Below are positions 55,135-64,000 of a DNA stretch of 64,000 nt, one piece after another. The DNA lies in NCBI RefSeq assembly GCF_003233655.1, contig NZ_CP029829.1, forward strand, positions 878,978 to 942,977, in the 5' to 3' direction. This DNA comes from Azospirillum ramasamyi (GTDB lineage: Bacteria > Pseudomonadota > Alphaproteobacteria > Azospirillales > Azospirillaceae). The notes beneath the pieces are model-generated. The model had not been told where the DNA came from and did no database searches. It saw nothing but the letters and a program-made list of their open reading frames with translations. Within the stretch, counting starts at the first letter, position 1; each line of letters begins with the position of its first letter. Both the position numbers and the translations under genes were made by a program.

Positions 55135-56048
55135 TGTCCTGCCCCACCATTCCAAGGTTTTCTGCCATGCCTGTGCTGTCCCTGGTGAGCGGCCTTCTGG
55201 CCGCCGGCTCCATGCTCGTGGTTCTGGCGGCGGCCCCGGCCCTGGCCGAGACGCCGGTCCCGGAGGCGGCGGAGACAGCGGAAGAAAAAGCGGCGCAGGC
55301 GGCGGCGAACTGCGCTGCGGCGGAGACGCCGTCGGCGCAGCTGCTGTGCCGCGATGCCGGACTGGTGGCTGCCGTTGCAGCGATGGAGGCGGCGCTGGCC
55401 GCGCTGGGCGCAACCACCGACGCCACCGGGCGGGCGGCGATCGAGGCCGGCCAGATCGTCTGGCGGGCGCGGCGCGACGATGCCTGCCCGGTGACCGCCG
55501 AGGATCTTGCCGATGCCAAGGCGACCAAGTCCCGCACCGGCTGCCTGCTGCGGGTCATCCGTCAGCGTACCGCGGCGCTGGAGGCGGAACGCAAGGCACG
55601 GTCCCGCCCGGTCGCGGAACTGCCTCTGGCCATCACCGGAGCAGCCGCGCCGCGCTTCGTGGAGCTGCAGAGGGCGGTGCCGCCGATCAACCGCAAGGCG
55701 ACGCTGGCGGCTTTCTCCGGGCGCTGGGCCAAGGCCGATCCGAACCACCGCACCGCCATCGACGATTGCCGCACCTCCTATCTGGAGATCGGCGCCGACC
55801 GGACCCTGACCGCCGTGGATGCGCGGGTGCCCCAATTCCCGCTGACCGGCCGCCTGCCGGCCGAGGGCGACCCGCTGCGGGAGGTACCCGTGCAGCCGCT
55901 GCCGCCCGCCGAAGGGGCGACGGAGACGGCCCCCGCGCCGCTGGCCACCCTGCGTCTGCTGCCCGCCGATTCGGCGCGGTTCGACCGGCTGGTCCTGCGC
56001 ATGGCCGCGCCCGCCACCTTCGCGGCGGAATTCGTCCGCTGCCGCTAG
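55131..56048 (+). CDS. Secreted protein with LprI/DUF1311-like domain
   Basis: A 305-residue exported protein (hydrophobic segment about 15-38, cleavage near APALAETP). Residues about 60-150 fit the LprI N-terminal (DUF1311) pattern: NCAAAETPSAQLLCRDAGL, GQIVWRARRDDACP and RTGCLLRVIRQRTAALE, with four cysteines in the expected spacing. Some family members inhibit lysozyme. A second region (155-305) with IDDCRTSYLEIG and a final FVRCR adds two more cysteines. It overlaps the preceding unknown gene by 4 bp, so the pair may form an envelope-related unit. Confidence 0.75.
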   Translation: MMSCPTIPRFSAMPVLSLVSGLLAAGSMLVVLAAAPALAETPVPEAAETAEEKAAQAAANCAAAETPSAQLLCRDAGLVAAVAAMEAALAALGATTDATGRAAIEAGQIVWRARRDDACPVTAEDLADAKATKSRTGCLLRVIRQRTAALEAERKARSRPVAELPLAITGAAAPRFVELQRAVPPINRKATLAAFSGRWAKADPNHRTAIDDCRTSYLEIGADRTLTAVDARVPQFPLTGRLPAEGDPLREVPVQPLPPAEGATETAPAPLATLRLLPADSARFDRLVLRMAAPATFAAEFVRCR

Positions 56049-56107
56049 GACGGGTGGTGGGTGCAAGCGGAATCGCCTGCGCCGACAAACCCGGCTCATA
56101 GGCAGGT

Positions 56108-56887
56108 CTACACCGTGGGAACGGTACCGCCGTCGATGACGTATTCGGTGCCGGTTATGGTCCCGGCCCGGTCGGAAGCGAGGAAAGCGACCAGGTTGGC
56201 GACATCTTCCGGCTTGGATGGCCTGCCGATGGGGATGCCGCCAAGCGAGTCCATGATGATTCGCTTGCCGCCTTCGTAATCGGTGCCGGCCTCCCTCGCG
56301 AGCCGCTCCGCCAGCCGCACCGCCGCCTCGGTTTCGATCCAGCCGGGCGAAACGCGCACCACACGCACGCCCTTCGGCGAGACTTCCTTGGAGAGGCTCT
56401 TGCTGTAGGTCGAGAGCGCGGCCTTCGCGGCGGCATAGGCTGTCGTGGCCTCCGGCAACGGCAGTTCGTGCTGTATGGAAGTCACATGGATGACCACACC
56501 GCGGCCCTGCGCCACCATCGCGGGCACGAGCTCGCGGTCCAGCCGGATGGCGGGCATAAGGTTGAGATCAAGTTCCGTGTTCCACACTGCGTCGCTCAGC
56601 GACGCGAATCCACCCGCTGGTGCGGAGGAGCCACCCAGCATGTGCACGATGATATCGACTCCACCAAGGCGTTCGCGCACTGCCGCGGCGAGCGTGGCGC
56701 ACCCCTCCGCGGTCGTCAGGTCCGCGGAGACGAACATCTCCTTGTCCTGCGTGTCGGGACGGGATCGGGCGGCGGTCAGCACACGGGCTCCCAGTTCGCG
56801 GAACAGCGCGACGGTGGCCGCACCGGCGCCGCGCGTGCCCGACGTGATGAGCGTCCGCTTACCTTCGAGACTGATGAACGGGGTCAT
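56108..56887 (-). CDS. SDR family oxidoreductase
   Basis: A 259-residue classical short-chain dehydrogenase. The cofactor motif [18 protein letters not shown] replaces the usual TGxxxGIG with SGTRGAG, as in several fungal-like and LysR-linked SDRs. The catalytic pair Tyr/Lys is in [13 protein letters not shown], and the C-terminal [14 protein letters not shown] is standard. It overlaps the SnoaL-like gene by 4 bp. Substrate unknown; a LysR gene divergent from the pair is the likely regulator. Confidence 0.9.
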   Translation of the reverse strand: MTPFISLEGKRTLITSGTRGAGAATVALFRELGARVLTAARSRPDTQDKEMFVSADLTTAEGCATLAAAVRERLGGVDIIVHMLGGSSAPAGGFASLSDAVWNTELDLNLMPAIRLDRELVPAMVAQGRGVVIHVTSIQHELPLPEATTAYAAAKAALSTYSKSLSKEVSPKGVRVVRVSPGWIETEAAVRLAERLAREAGTDYEGGKRIIMDSLGGIPIGRPSKPEDVANLVAFLASDRAGTITGTEYVIDGGTVPTV

Positions 56888-57207
56888 GGGTTGATCTCCA
56901 GGCCGGTGATCCGGTTGCCCTCGATCCGAAACGCAAAGGTCATTGTGGCGGGGCTGCCCGGGAATTGCCCGGTCACCTTGGCGAGGAGATTGGCGGTATC
57001 GCCCATTTCAGTCACTTCCAGCGGTTCGATCTTGTGCCGGTATCTGGCCTTGGCCATGCGCCACCACGCGCCGATGGCATCCCGACCGACATGTGATTGG
57101 CCGTCATCCCTGACGACGGCGTCGGGCGAGAAGGCATCGATCAGCGCGCCCCCATCGTTCCTCTTGTCTGCGTCGATGTAGGCCAGGATCGGTGAAGGGA
57201 GAATCAT
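56884..57207 (-). CDS. SnoaL-like/NTF2-fold protein
   Basis: A 107-residue protein of the nuclear transport factor 2 fold: [39 protein letters not shown] and the ending [15 protein letters not shown] are the signature of this family. Members range from cyclases to small ligand-binding proteins. ATG 57207 has AGGAGG at 9-bp spacing. The SDR gene follows with a 4-bp overlap, and a LysR regulator is divergent. Confidence 0.87.
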   Translation of the reverse strand: MILPSPILAYIDADKRNDGGALIDAFSPDAVVRDDGQSHVGRDAIGAWWRMAKARYRHKIEPLEVTEMGDTANLLAKVTGQFPGSPATMTFAFRIEGNRITGLEINP

Positions 57208-57316
57208 TGCGCCATTCCTCCTGATCGAAATGTCCTTTGCTTTCATCAAAGTAAATGTGGACACAGATTTCGATAACCGGGATAAAGCGGGATGAGGTGT
57301 TTTGATTGGCGGGACA

Positions 57317-58231
57317 ATGCGTCGGGCTGAACTGAACGATCTGGATGCGGTCATCGCCATCGCACGCCGGGGTTCGTTCCGCGCCGCGGCGCTCGATCTG
57401 GGCATGTCGACGACCGCGCTCAGCAACGCCATCGGAAAGCTCGAAGCGGGCCTCGGCGTCCGTCTGTTCAACCGGACGACGCGGAGTGTCTCGCTCACCG
57501 ATGCGGGGCGGGTGTTCGTCGAGCAGGTTGGGCCGGCGTTGCAGGATGTTCACGGTGCCTTGGAAGCCGTGCGGTCGCAGCAGACGATTCCGTCAGGCAC
57601 GTTGCGCATCAACGCCTTCGCCACAGCGGCGCGCGAAATCCTCTCGCCGCTGGTGCTGGAGTTTCTCCGCCGCCATCCGCAAGTGCATGTCGACCTTGTT
57701 ACCGAGGGGCGACTGGTGGATATCGTCGCCGACGGATTCGACTTCGGTGTCCGGGTGACCGACCTCGTCCCCAGCGATATGATCGCGATTTCATTGGGGC
57801 GTCCGCAGCGATATGCCGTTGTCGGATCGCCGGCATATTTCAGGAAGCACGGCAGGCCGCGCGTACCGCCCGACCTCCTTGATCACCCATGCATTCGTGT
57901 CCGCCTGCCGAATGGAGCCCTTTTCCGGTGGCAATTCGAGAAAGACGGGCAACCGGCACAGATCGATGTTGATGGACCGGTCACCCTGGACGAGGCCAGT
58001 CTGGCACGGATCGCCGCCCTGGAAGGCATTGGTCTCGGCTTCTTCATGGAACAGGACGTGATAGCCGATTTGGCGGCGGGACATCTCGTTCGCGTGCTCG
58101 ATGACTGGACGCCGCCGCGTTCCGGGCTCTGCCTCTACTATTCCGGACGGCGCAATCCCTCCGCCGCCTTCAAGGCCTTCATTGGCCTGGCCCGCGAACT
58201 CGGTGCAAAGGGCGGTTCTCTAGATTCGTGA
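57317..58231 (+). CDS. LysR family transcriptional regulator
   Basis: A 304-residue LTTR. The N-terminal winged helix is [20 protein letters not shown] then [20 protein letters not shown], and the effector domain follows with [20 protein letters not shown]. Its gene diverges from the SnoaL/SDR pair with 109 bp between starts, the usual arrangement for a regulator and its target. ATG 57317 is preferred to an upstream TTG. It overlaps the convergent epimerase gene by 12 bp at the 3' end. The effector is unknown. Confidence 0.93.
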   Translation: MRRAELNDLDAVIAIARRGSFRAAALDLGMSTTALSNAIGKLEAGLGVRLFNRTTRSVSLTDAGRVFVEQVGPALQDVHGALEAVRSQQTIPSGTLRINAFATAAREILSPLVLEFLRRHPQVHVDLVTEGRLVDIVADGFDFGVRVTDLVPSDMIAISLGRPQRYAVVGSPAYFRKHGRPRVPPDLLDHPCIRVRLPNGALFRWQFEKDGQPAQIDVDGPVTLDEASLARIAALEGIGLGFFMEQDVIADLAAGHLVRVLDDWTPPRSGLCLYYSGRRNPSAAFKAFIGLARELGAKGGSLDS

Positions 58232-59116
58232 TACGAGGAAGCGGACGGTCATCGACAGCCGCTCCCCCGCCGGCAGGGCGATGACGCCGGCATCCGGTTC
58301 CTGCGGGCGGTTCAGCGCGTCGGTCATGTGGGTGGCCGGCTCCAGGCACAGATAGGGCTCGCCGGGCGGGGCGTAGACGATCAGATGGCCGACCGGCCCG
58401 TCGGCGATCATGGTCAGGCGCAGCCGGTCCCGCGGGCGGTCGAGCGTCGCCGTACCGGACCATCCGGTGAAGCCGTTGTCCAGCGCCGCATGGTCCATCA
58501 CCACGCCGTGGCGGAAATCCCAGGCGGCGGGCAGGGGGCGGCGGCGGGACGGCAGGATGGTGTCGTCATTGTCCCAGACGCCGCGCAGGTCGGCGGTGAC
58601 GATGCTGCCCGGCGACCTGACGAAATAGGGATGCAGCCCCAGCCCGGCCGGCATGTCGCTGTCGGACTCGTTGATCAGGTCGAGGGTGACGGTCAGCCCT
58701 TCACCGTCGAGCGCCACGGTCTGGGCCGCCCGGTAGCTCCAGGGCCAGTCGTCGGCGCGGTGGGCGAAACCCATGCGGAGCGCATCGTCGGCTGCGGCCT
58801 CGATGGTCCAGGGGTTGGACCAGCCATGGCCGTGGATGCGGTGCGGCGATCCGGGATCGGTGGCGAGCACCACCTCCCGCCCCTGGAAGACGAAACGGGC
58901 GCCGCCGATGCGGTTGGAAAAGGGAACCAGCGGGAAGCAGGCCATGTCCGGGGCGAAGTCGCCGGCAAGTGCATGGTCGGAGGCGCGGCGGAACAGATCG
59001 ACCGGACCGCCGGGGGTCGACAGGCTCCAACTCGCCAGCGAACCGCCGATGTGCGGAGCCGCGGTGAGCGTCATGGCCCCGTGCCGCAACGCGATGATGG
59101 TGCCGGTCCGACTCAT
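58220..59116 (-). CDS. Aldose 1-epimerase family protein
   Basis: A 298-residue beta-sandwich epimerase of the galactose mutarotase superfamily. It shows [18 protein letters not shown], the catalytic His in [14 protein letters not shown] and in GLGLHPYF, and Glu near [13 protein letters not shown]. It interconverts the alpha and beta anomers of a hexose or a sugar phosphate. No sugar-use operon surrounds it. The 3' end overlaps the LysR gene tail by 12 bp on opposite strands. Confidence 0.92.
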   Translation of the reverse strand: MSRTGTIIALRHGAMTLTAAPHIGGSLASWSLSTPGGPVDLFRRASDHALAGDFAPDMACFPLVPFSNRIGGARFVFQGREVVLATDPGSPHRIHGHGWSNPWTIEAAADDALRMGFAHRADDWPWSYRAAQTVALDGEGLTVTLDLINESDSDMPAGLGLHPYFVRSPGSIVTADLRGVWDNDDTILPSRRRPLPAAWDFRHGVVMDHAALDNGFTGWSGTATLDRPRDRLRLTMIADGPVGHLIVYAPPGEPYLCLEPATHMTDALNRPQEPDAGVIALPAGERLSMTVRFLVSRI

Positions 59117-59403
59117 GCGCTTCTCCCAAGGTCAGCGTTCCGGCTTTATCGCACATGGGAAGACCGCAAGGAACGGCTACCGCAAATGGCGCAACGCTGA
59201 CACAGTTTTCGAATGTTTGACGAAAAATGTGGGCATCGTACACCCCTCCTTTACCGTCCACCGGTGACGATGTGGCGCAGGCCGGGGTGCATGCAGCCAC
59301 GGATGTCAACGCGGGCGGCGCCCCGTTGTTGCAGATCGTCCCATGGCATCCGGCGGGCGTATCCGGCACGTCATTGGCAGGTCATCGGCAGGAAAGGTCG
59401 GGA
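59117..59403. other. Intergenic region upstream of the protein-kinase gene
   Basis: About 290 bp between divergent genes. The frame of the kinase is open upstream to 59227, but this part has no ribosome binding site and no family-like sequence, so it is treated as leader. No RNA element was recognised. Confidence 0.4.
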
Positions 59404-62100
59404 GTGTCCAGTTCACCGCTCAGCCGCGCGATGCCCTCGCCGCAGGCCGCCATGGGATCGCTCGACGAGGCGGAGCTGTGCGGCGTCCTGGCGGATTACC
59501 ACGCGCTGCCGGCGCGGACGGTGATCGGCATCGTGCTGCGCCCATATCTGGACCCGCTGTGCCTGACCCCTACCGAACTGATCCATCTCGCCAAGCCGCT
59601 GAAAGCCTGCCTGGAACAGGGAACGCTGGTCGAGGCCGCGATCGGCAAGGTCGCCGCCGTGCAGGCCCGCGCGCCGGGGCAGGAGCAGATGAAGCGCCGT
59701 CAGGCCATCCGCAGCGCCGTGGATGAGAGCTGGACCAGGGCGCGCGCCGCCCAGGCCGCCTTTGCCGCCATGCCGCGCGGGCGCGGGCCGGTGGACTGGC
59801 TGCTGTCGCAGGGAACCGCCACGCCGACCGGCGACGCCGGCTACGATCTGCGGGTGGCGGTCGCCCTGGAACTGGTGGAGATCAGGAACTGGGGCGGCAA
59901 GCTGGACCGGCTGCTGGAACTGCACCAGTGGGACCGGGACGAAGGGCTGGCCGCCGTGGTGGACGGGGTGATCGGCGATGTCCTGGCCTCCGCCGCCGCG
60001 GAGGCGGAGTTGTTCGGCGCCAACCTGCTGCCCGGAACCCTGCTGTCCACCCAATGCGACATGCTGTTCGGCCGGATCGGCATGGAGGCCATGGGGCCGA
60101 CTCGCATCGGCGTGCTGAACGCCCTGTTCCGGCAGGGCAAGCTGCCCATGGCGAAGGCCGCCGTTCTGGACCGCATCCGCCGGCGGCTGAAGGCGCCCCA
60201 GCCCTTGGGTCGCGGCGCCTTCGATCAGGAGGCGGAACTGCTGAAGACGTTGGCCGGGCATCTGCTGACCCGCGACGGGCTGGTCGGCGGGGCCGCGATG
60301 GCGGATGCGCTGACCGTGCGCTATTCGCGCCGGCTGGAGCAGGGCGGGGCCAGCGCCTATCGCCGCTCCATCATCGGCCTCAGCGAAGGGCAGCCGGATC
60401 TGATCTGCCGTATCCACTATCTCACCCGCGTCGCCGCCGCCCCAGCCGGAGAACGCCATGCGGACGAGATCCTCGCCTCGCTGGACGCCGCGGTCGGCAA
60501 CGAGATGCTGATCGAGAACATGCTGGTGCAGACGCCGGACACGGCGCTGCTGGAGCGCGACTTCGCCCGCGCGCTGGCGGCCATCCGCTCCGCCCCGCTG
60601 CCGGCCGACGACTGCGAGCGGATCGCCGCCCGTGCCGAACGCTCCGTCGACGAGTATGTGAAGAGCGGCCAGCTTACCGCCCGGCTGAAGCAGGTGGAGC
60701 CGGTTCTGCGCCGCCGCATCATCCGGCTGGCGGAGGTCGCCTGTTCCGGCCTGGTGCGCGAGGACGGCGCCCTGCCGCTGATGCGGCAGCAGATCCTGGA
60801 GGTCGTCCGCCAGCCGCAGTTCCAGGCCGAGATCGCCCAGCCCGACAGCGACGTCGCCCAGGCCGAGGTGCGCCGGCTGCTGCATCTGCTCGACCGTCTG
60901 CGCCAGATTGCCACCGTGCCCGCTCCGCCCCCGGTGGCGATGCCAAGGGAGATGCCTGTGGCGATGCCAATGGCAATGCCGGTGCCGGCGGCGCGTCAGC
61001 CGGGTCCGCGCAGCGTCGATACCGTCTGCGATCCGGCCGCCGCGGCCATCGCCGCCATGCCCGCCGCAGCGCTGGCAACGGTGGATGCCGTTCCGGCCGG
61101 CACGCTGCCTGCCGCGGCCGCCCGGACGGCTTCGGAAGAGCTGTGCCCGAACTGCCATACCGCCCGGATGAGGCCCGGTCCCTGCGCCGGCTGCGGCTTT
61201 CCGGCGAAGTCGGACAACCGGCCGGGGGTGCATCTGGCGCCCGGCACGCTTCTGCATGGCCGTTACCGCGCAGGCCGGGTGCTGGGGCAGGGCGGGTTCG
61301 GCGCCACCTATCTGGGCTGGGACGACCGGCTGCGGGTGAAGGTGGCGATCAAGGAATATTATCCGGCCAACCTGATCGCGCGGCTTCCCAACGGCGCCGC
61401 CGTCTCTCCCTTCTCCGACGAGCATGCCGAAACCTTCGCCGAAGGCCTCACCAAATTCCTGGAGGAGGCGCGGACGCTGGCCCGCCTGCGCGAGGTGCGC
61501 GAGATCGTCGGCGTCCAGGATTTCTTCGAGGCGAACGGCACCGCCTATCTGGTGATGGAGCTGCTGGAAGGCCGGACCATGAAGAAGTATCTGGCCGATT
61601 GCGGCGGTCGGATCGACGTCAGGCGGACGCTGTCGGTGGTGACGCCCATCGCCAAGGCGCTGCAGGCCATCCACGACCAGGGGCTGATCCATCGCGACGT
61701 CAGTCCGGACAACATCTTCCTGACCAACGGCGGCGACCGCAAGCTGCTGGACTTCGGCGCCGCGCGGCAGACGGCCCGGCCGGGCGCCGGGCTGACCGTC
61801 ATCCTGAAGCCAGGCTATGCTCCGCCGGAGCAGTATTCGAACGAGGGGCGCCAGGGGCCCTGGTCGGACGTGTATGCGCTGTGCGCCACGATCTATCTGG
61901 CGCTGACCGGCCGCACCCCGCCGGACGCCACCGCCCGCTTCATGAACGACAAGGTGCCGAGGCTGTCGGAACTGGGGGCGGCGCTGCCGCCGGGATTCGA
62001 GAAGGTGCTGATGTCCGGGCTGGCGATGCGCTGGCAGGACCGGCCGCAGTCGATGAAGGATCTGCTGCGCGCGATGACCACGGCGTTGGTCGGCGGCTGA
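59404..62100 (+). CDS. Serine/threonine protein kinase with unrecognised N-terminal region and zinc ribbon
   Basis: An 898-residue soluble protein. Residues 1 to about 520 are helical, Arg/Leu-rich and match no family I know. A Pro/Met/Ala-rich linker (about 495-570) leads to a zinc ribbon with C581, C584, C594 and C597. The kinase domain starts near residue 615: glycine loop GRVLGQGGFGATYLG, Lys650 in VAIKEYY, HRDVSPDN with catalytic Asp765, DFGAAR with Asp783, and GYAPPEQY. All catalytic residues are present, so it should be active. It has no transmembrane helix. GTG 59404 has AAAGG at 6-bp spacing. Confidence 0.9.
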   Translation: MSSSPLSRAMPSPQAAMGSLDEAELCGVLADYHALPARTVIGIVLRPYLDPLCLTPTELIHLAKPLKACLEQGTLVEAAIGKVAAVQARAPGQEQMKRRQAIRSAVDESWTRARAAQAAFAAMPRGRGPVDWLLSQGTATPTGDAGYDLRVAVALELVEIRNWGGKLDRLLELHQWDRDEGLAAVVDGVIGDVLASAAAEAELFGANLLPGTLLSTQCDMLFGRIGMEAMGPTRIGVLNALFRQGKLPMAKAAVLDRIRRRLKAPQPLGRGAFDQEAELLKTLAGHLLTRDGLVGGAAMADALTVRYSRRLEQGGASAYRRSIIGLSEGQPDLICRIHYLTRVAAAPAGERHADEILASLDAAVGNEMLIENMLVQTPDTALLERDFARALAAIRSAPLPADDCERIAARAERSVDEYVKSGQLTARLKQVEPVLRRRIIRLAEVACSGLVREDGALPLMRQQILEVVRQPQFQAEIAQPDSDVAQAEVRRLLHLLDRLRQIATVPAPPPVAMPREMPVAMPMAMPVPAARQPGPRSVDTVCDPAAAAIAAMPAAALATVDAVPAGTLPAAAARTASEELCPNCHTARMRPGPCAGCGFPAKSDNRPGVHLAPGTLLHGRYRAGRVLGQGGFGATYLGWDDRLRVKVAIKEYYPANLIARLPNGAAVSPFSDEHAETFAEGLTKFLEEARTLARLREVREIVGVQDFFEANGTAYLVMELLEGRTMKKYLADCGGRIDVRRTLSVVTPIAKALQAIHDQGLIHRDVSPDNIFLTNGGDRKLLDFGAARQTARPGAGLTVILKPGYAPPEQYSNEGRQGPWSDVYALCATIYLALTGRTPPDATARFMNDKVPRLSELGAALPPGFEKVLMSGLAMRWQDRPQSMKDLLRAMTTALVGG

Positions 62101-62136
62101 CGGTGATGTGGCTGGCAGCGGCGTGAATCGGGCATG

Positions 62137-62163
62137 AAAAAGGGGACCGGCGCACCGATCCCC
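62137..62163 (-). terminator. Terminator of the cyclophilin gene
   Basis: On the minus strand GGGGATCGG pairs with CCGGTCCCC (one G-U) and is followed by five T, 28 bp after the stop codon. Confidence 0.8.
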
Positions 62164-62190
62164 CGTTTCCAGCCAGCCGGAGCTATGCCG

Positions 62191-62760
62191 TTACTTGACG
62201 TCGGCAGCGACCTGCATCTTGATGATCTTGTCCGGGTCGGTGACCTGACCGTTGCGGGACTGGTTGCCCTTCTTGATCATGTCCACGAATTCCATGCCCT
62301 CGACCACGCGGCCCCAGACCGTGTACTGGCGATCAAGGAAGCTGGACGGCGCGAAGCAGATGAAGAACTGGCTGTCGGCGCTGTCCGGGTCCTGCGCGCG
62401 GGCCATCGACAGGGTTCCGCGGATGTGCGGGGCGGTGGAGAACTCGGCCTTCAGCTTCTTGCCGGAGCCGCCCATGCCGGTGCCGGTCGGGTCGCCGGTC
62501 TGGGCCATGAAGCCGTCGATGACGCGGTGGAAGACGACGCCGTCGTAGAAGCCCTGGCGGGTCAGTTCCTTGATGCGGGCGACGTGGTTCGGCGCCAGGT
62601 CGGGCCGCAGTTCGATCACCACGCGACCGTCCTTGAGGTCGAGGTAGATGGTGTTTTCCGGATCCAAGGCCTTCGCCTCCCCTTGCGAGACTGTAAAGAA
62701 CGAGACAGTGAAGATTGTGGCGAACAGCGCCGCCAGCAACGCGCGGGTCCACCGCTTCAT
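62191..62760 (-). CDS. Periplasmic cyclophilin-type peptidyl-prolyl cis-trans isomerase
   Basis: This enzyme speeds cis-trans isomerisation of prolyl bonds during folding. The 189-residue protein has a Sec signal peptide (hydrophobic to about residue 25, cleavage near SQGEAKA) and one cyclophilin domain: FYDGVVFHRVIDGFMAQTGD carries the catalytic Arg and Phe, and ADSQFFICFAPSSFLD the second half of the pocket. PpiA of E. coli has the same plan. A T-run terminator follows. Confidence 0.95.
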   Translation of the reverse strand: MKRWTRALLAALFATIFTVSFFTVSQGEAKALDPENTIYLDLKDGRVVIELRPDLAPNHVARIKELTRQGFYDGVVFHRVIDGFMAQTGDPTGTGMGGSGKKLKAEFSTAPHIRGTLSMARAQDPDSADSQFFICFAPSSFLDRQYTVWGRVVEGMEFVDMIKKGNQSRNGQVTDPDKIIKMQVAADVK

Positions 62761-62948
62761 GCGAAATACTCCGATGAGCCTAAATTCGCGTCACGGACCA
62801 TAGGGGAAAAGCGGCGGAATGCAAAGCCGCGCTGGCGGGCGGCGGCGATCCGCCAAAAAGTCACGGATGACGGACGCTTGTCCGGGTGTTCATCGCGGCA
62901 AGGACGTGGCAAGCCATTCGGATCGCAGGAGCGGGGAGGGGACGGCGG
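62761..62948. other. Short divergent intergenic region
   Basis: About 190 bp with no recognised element except the ribosome binding site GGGGAGGGGA at its right end, which serves the YdbH-type gene. Confidence 0.4.
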
Positions 62949-64000
62949 GTGAGGCTGGGACGGGCGATAGCGGGAACGGCGGCGGTTGCGGTGACGCTGG
63001 GCGTCGTCGGCCTTGGCGGTGCCATTCTGGCCGGTCCCGCCCTGATCGGCGGCATCGCGACCGAATTGCTGCACGAGTCAGGGTTCGCCGGAGCCGAGGT
63101 TGCCGTCACCGGATTGCGGATCGCCGATGGCTGGGACGGGCTGCGGCTGGAGTTCACCGCGGGCAGCGGGCCGCTGGAGGCCGCGGCCCAGACGCTGGAC
63201 CTGCCGCTGTCCGGCCGCGTCGCGCTGTCCGGCGCGCTGCGGGTGGGGATGGATGGCGGGACGCTGACCGTCACCCCCGACGGCTGCCTGCCCGCCCTTG
63301 TGGATAAGCTGACGATCAACGGCCAGACGCTGGTCTTCCCGCAGGAGGCGACGGTCTGCGCCGTGCCGGATGGACCTCTGCTGCGCTGGTCGCCGTCGGC
63401 GATGACCATCGCCGCGGAGGTGAGGGTTCCGCGGCTCGACGTGCCGGCCGGCGGCCTGCGTGCCGACCGGCTGGTGCTGCGGCTGGGGCAGGACGGGAAC
63501 GGGCGTCACGCCGACGCCACCGTCGCCACGCTGACCAACACCGCCAGGCCGGCTCCGGTCGTGCCGCTCGCCGTCATCCTCCGCGCCGTCCAGGAGGGGG
63601 AGGGGCCTTGGGCCATCGACGGCACGGCGAAGGATGCGAAGGGCCTGCTGTCCGTCACGCTGGCCGGCAGCCATGACCAGACCGCCGGCGCCGGCCGGGT
63701 GGAGGTGGTGGCGAAGCCGGTCGCGCTTGCCCCGGACGGGCCGGGACTGGCCGCCGTTTCACCGCTGGCGGCGACTTTTCTCGAGAAGGCCTCCGGCACC
63801 CTGTCGGGAAAGGCGACGGTCGCCTGGGACGCCAAGGGCATGACCACGACGGGGCAGGCGACGGTGAAGGGGGTGGCCGGCGTCGCCGGGCCGGTGACGG
63901 TCGCCGGCGTGGCCGGTACGGTCACCCTGTCGAGCCTGTCTCCGCCGGTGATCCCGGCCGGGCAGAAGCTGTCCGTCGGCCTGCTCGATGTCGGCATTCC
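62949..64000 (+). CDS. YdbH-type envelope protein (3' truncated by window end)
   Basis: The frame from GTG 62949 stays open to the last base, giving at least 350 residues. An N-terminal hydrophobic segment (GTAAVAVTLGVVGLGGAILAG) is a membrane anchor or signal. The rest is a beta-rich repetitive region ending LSSLSPPVIPAGQKLSVG and LLDVGI, which matches the conserved core of YdbH/AsmA-like proteins that bridge the two membranes for phospholipid transport. GGGGAGGGGA lies upstream of the GTG at good spacing. The family call rests mainly on the last 40 residues. Confidence 0.75.
   Translation, partial: MRLGRAIAGTAAVAVTLGVVGLGGAILAGPALIGGIATELLHESGFAGAEVAVTGLRIADGWDGLRLEFTAGSGPLEAAAQTLDLPLSGRVALSGALRVGMDGGTLTVTPDGCLPALVDKLTINGQTLVFPQEATVCAVPDGPLLRWSPSAMTIAAEVRVPRLDVPAGGLRADRLVLRLGQDGNGRHADATVATLTNTARPAPVVPLAVILRAVQEGEGPWAIDGTAKDAKGLLSVTLAGSHDQTAGAGRVEVVAKPVALAPDGPGLAAVSPLAATFLEKASGTLSGKATVAWDAKGMTTTGQATVKGVAGVAGPVTVAGVAGTVTLSSLSPPVIPAGQKLSVGLLDVGI

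Noticed and set aside
54088..62865. Shared AAAAAGTCACG strings at about 54088 and 62853
   Set aside because: Only 11 bases match, with no common flanks or symmetry; chance is likely.

Overview
The window is 64 kb of high-GC, densely packed bacterial chromosome with no insertion sequence, prophage, CRISPR array, rRNA or tRNA that I could recognise. Gene content and order point to an alphaproteobacterium of the Rhodospirillales, most likely Azospirillum or a close relative (inference). The supporting evidence is the trpG-trpD-trpC-moaC-moeA-lexA run facing comEC, a GTTC-N7-GTTC SOS box, a zinc-ligand-free HemB, an LdtR-type MarR regulator, a phasin, EcfG-type promoter elements, and a histidine kinase with a plant-like ethylene-binding domain.

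Layout. 1-7311: end of comEC (DNA uptake), then the minus-strand run trpGDC, a GNAT acetyltransferase, moaC, moeA and lexA. 7432-14282: a secreted protein, a divergent polysaccharide deacetylase, a copper-chaperone-like protein, an FmdB zinc ribbon, a soluble lytic transglycosylase, then dapA, smpB and an RsmC-like methyltransferase. 14505-26614: a TetR gene with a near-palindromic operator, hemB, a metallophosphoesterase with a lipid-kinase-like gene, 3-hydroxyisobutyryl-CoA hydrolase, LdtR, a CPA1 antiporter, an orphan periplasmic binding protein, a phasin, rlmJ and a small lytic transglycosylase. Two copies of a 105-bp repeat lie in this part. 27205-36586: a TPR-methyltransferase, a glycosyltransferase, a degenerate PhoD-like protein, a truncated anti-sigma-like protein, a stress-type SDR, a chemoreceptor and an ECF sigma factor behind a consensus EcfG promoter. 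36778-44583: glgP, asd behind a possible attenuator leader, prfC, then an ethylene-receptor-like kinase with its response regulator. 44605-53959: two transglutaminase-family proteins, an ATP-grasp/alpha-E fusion and a di-haem c-type lipoprotein, all on the minus strand. 54196-64000: a two-gene unit of unknown role, an SDR/SnoaL pair divergent from a LysR gene, an aldose epimerase, a protein kinase with a large unrecognised N-terminal region, a periplasmic cyclophilin, and the start of a YdbH-type envelope protein cut by the window edge.

How the genes work together. Much of the window is housekeeping: tryptophan, molybdopterin, lysine/threonine and haem synthesis, trans-translation, rRNA modification and peptidoglycan turnover. 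The accessory interest lies in signalling (ethylene-type sensing, EcfG stress control, protein kinase) and in the ATP-grasp/alpha-E/transglutaminase locus, whose relatives are predicted to make or process non-ribosomal amide-linked peptides. Start codons were chosen by Shine-Dalgarno spacing and family N-termini, and several are GTG or TTG.
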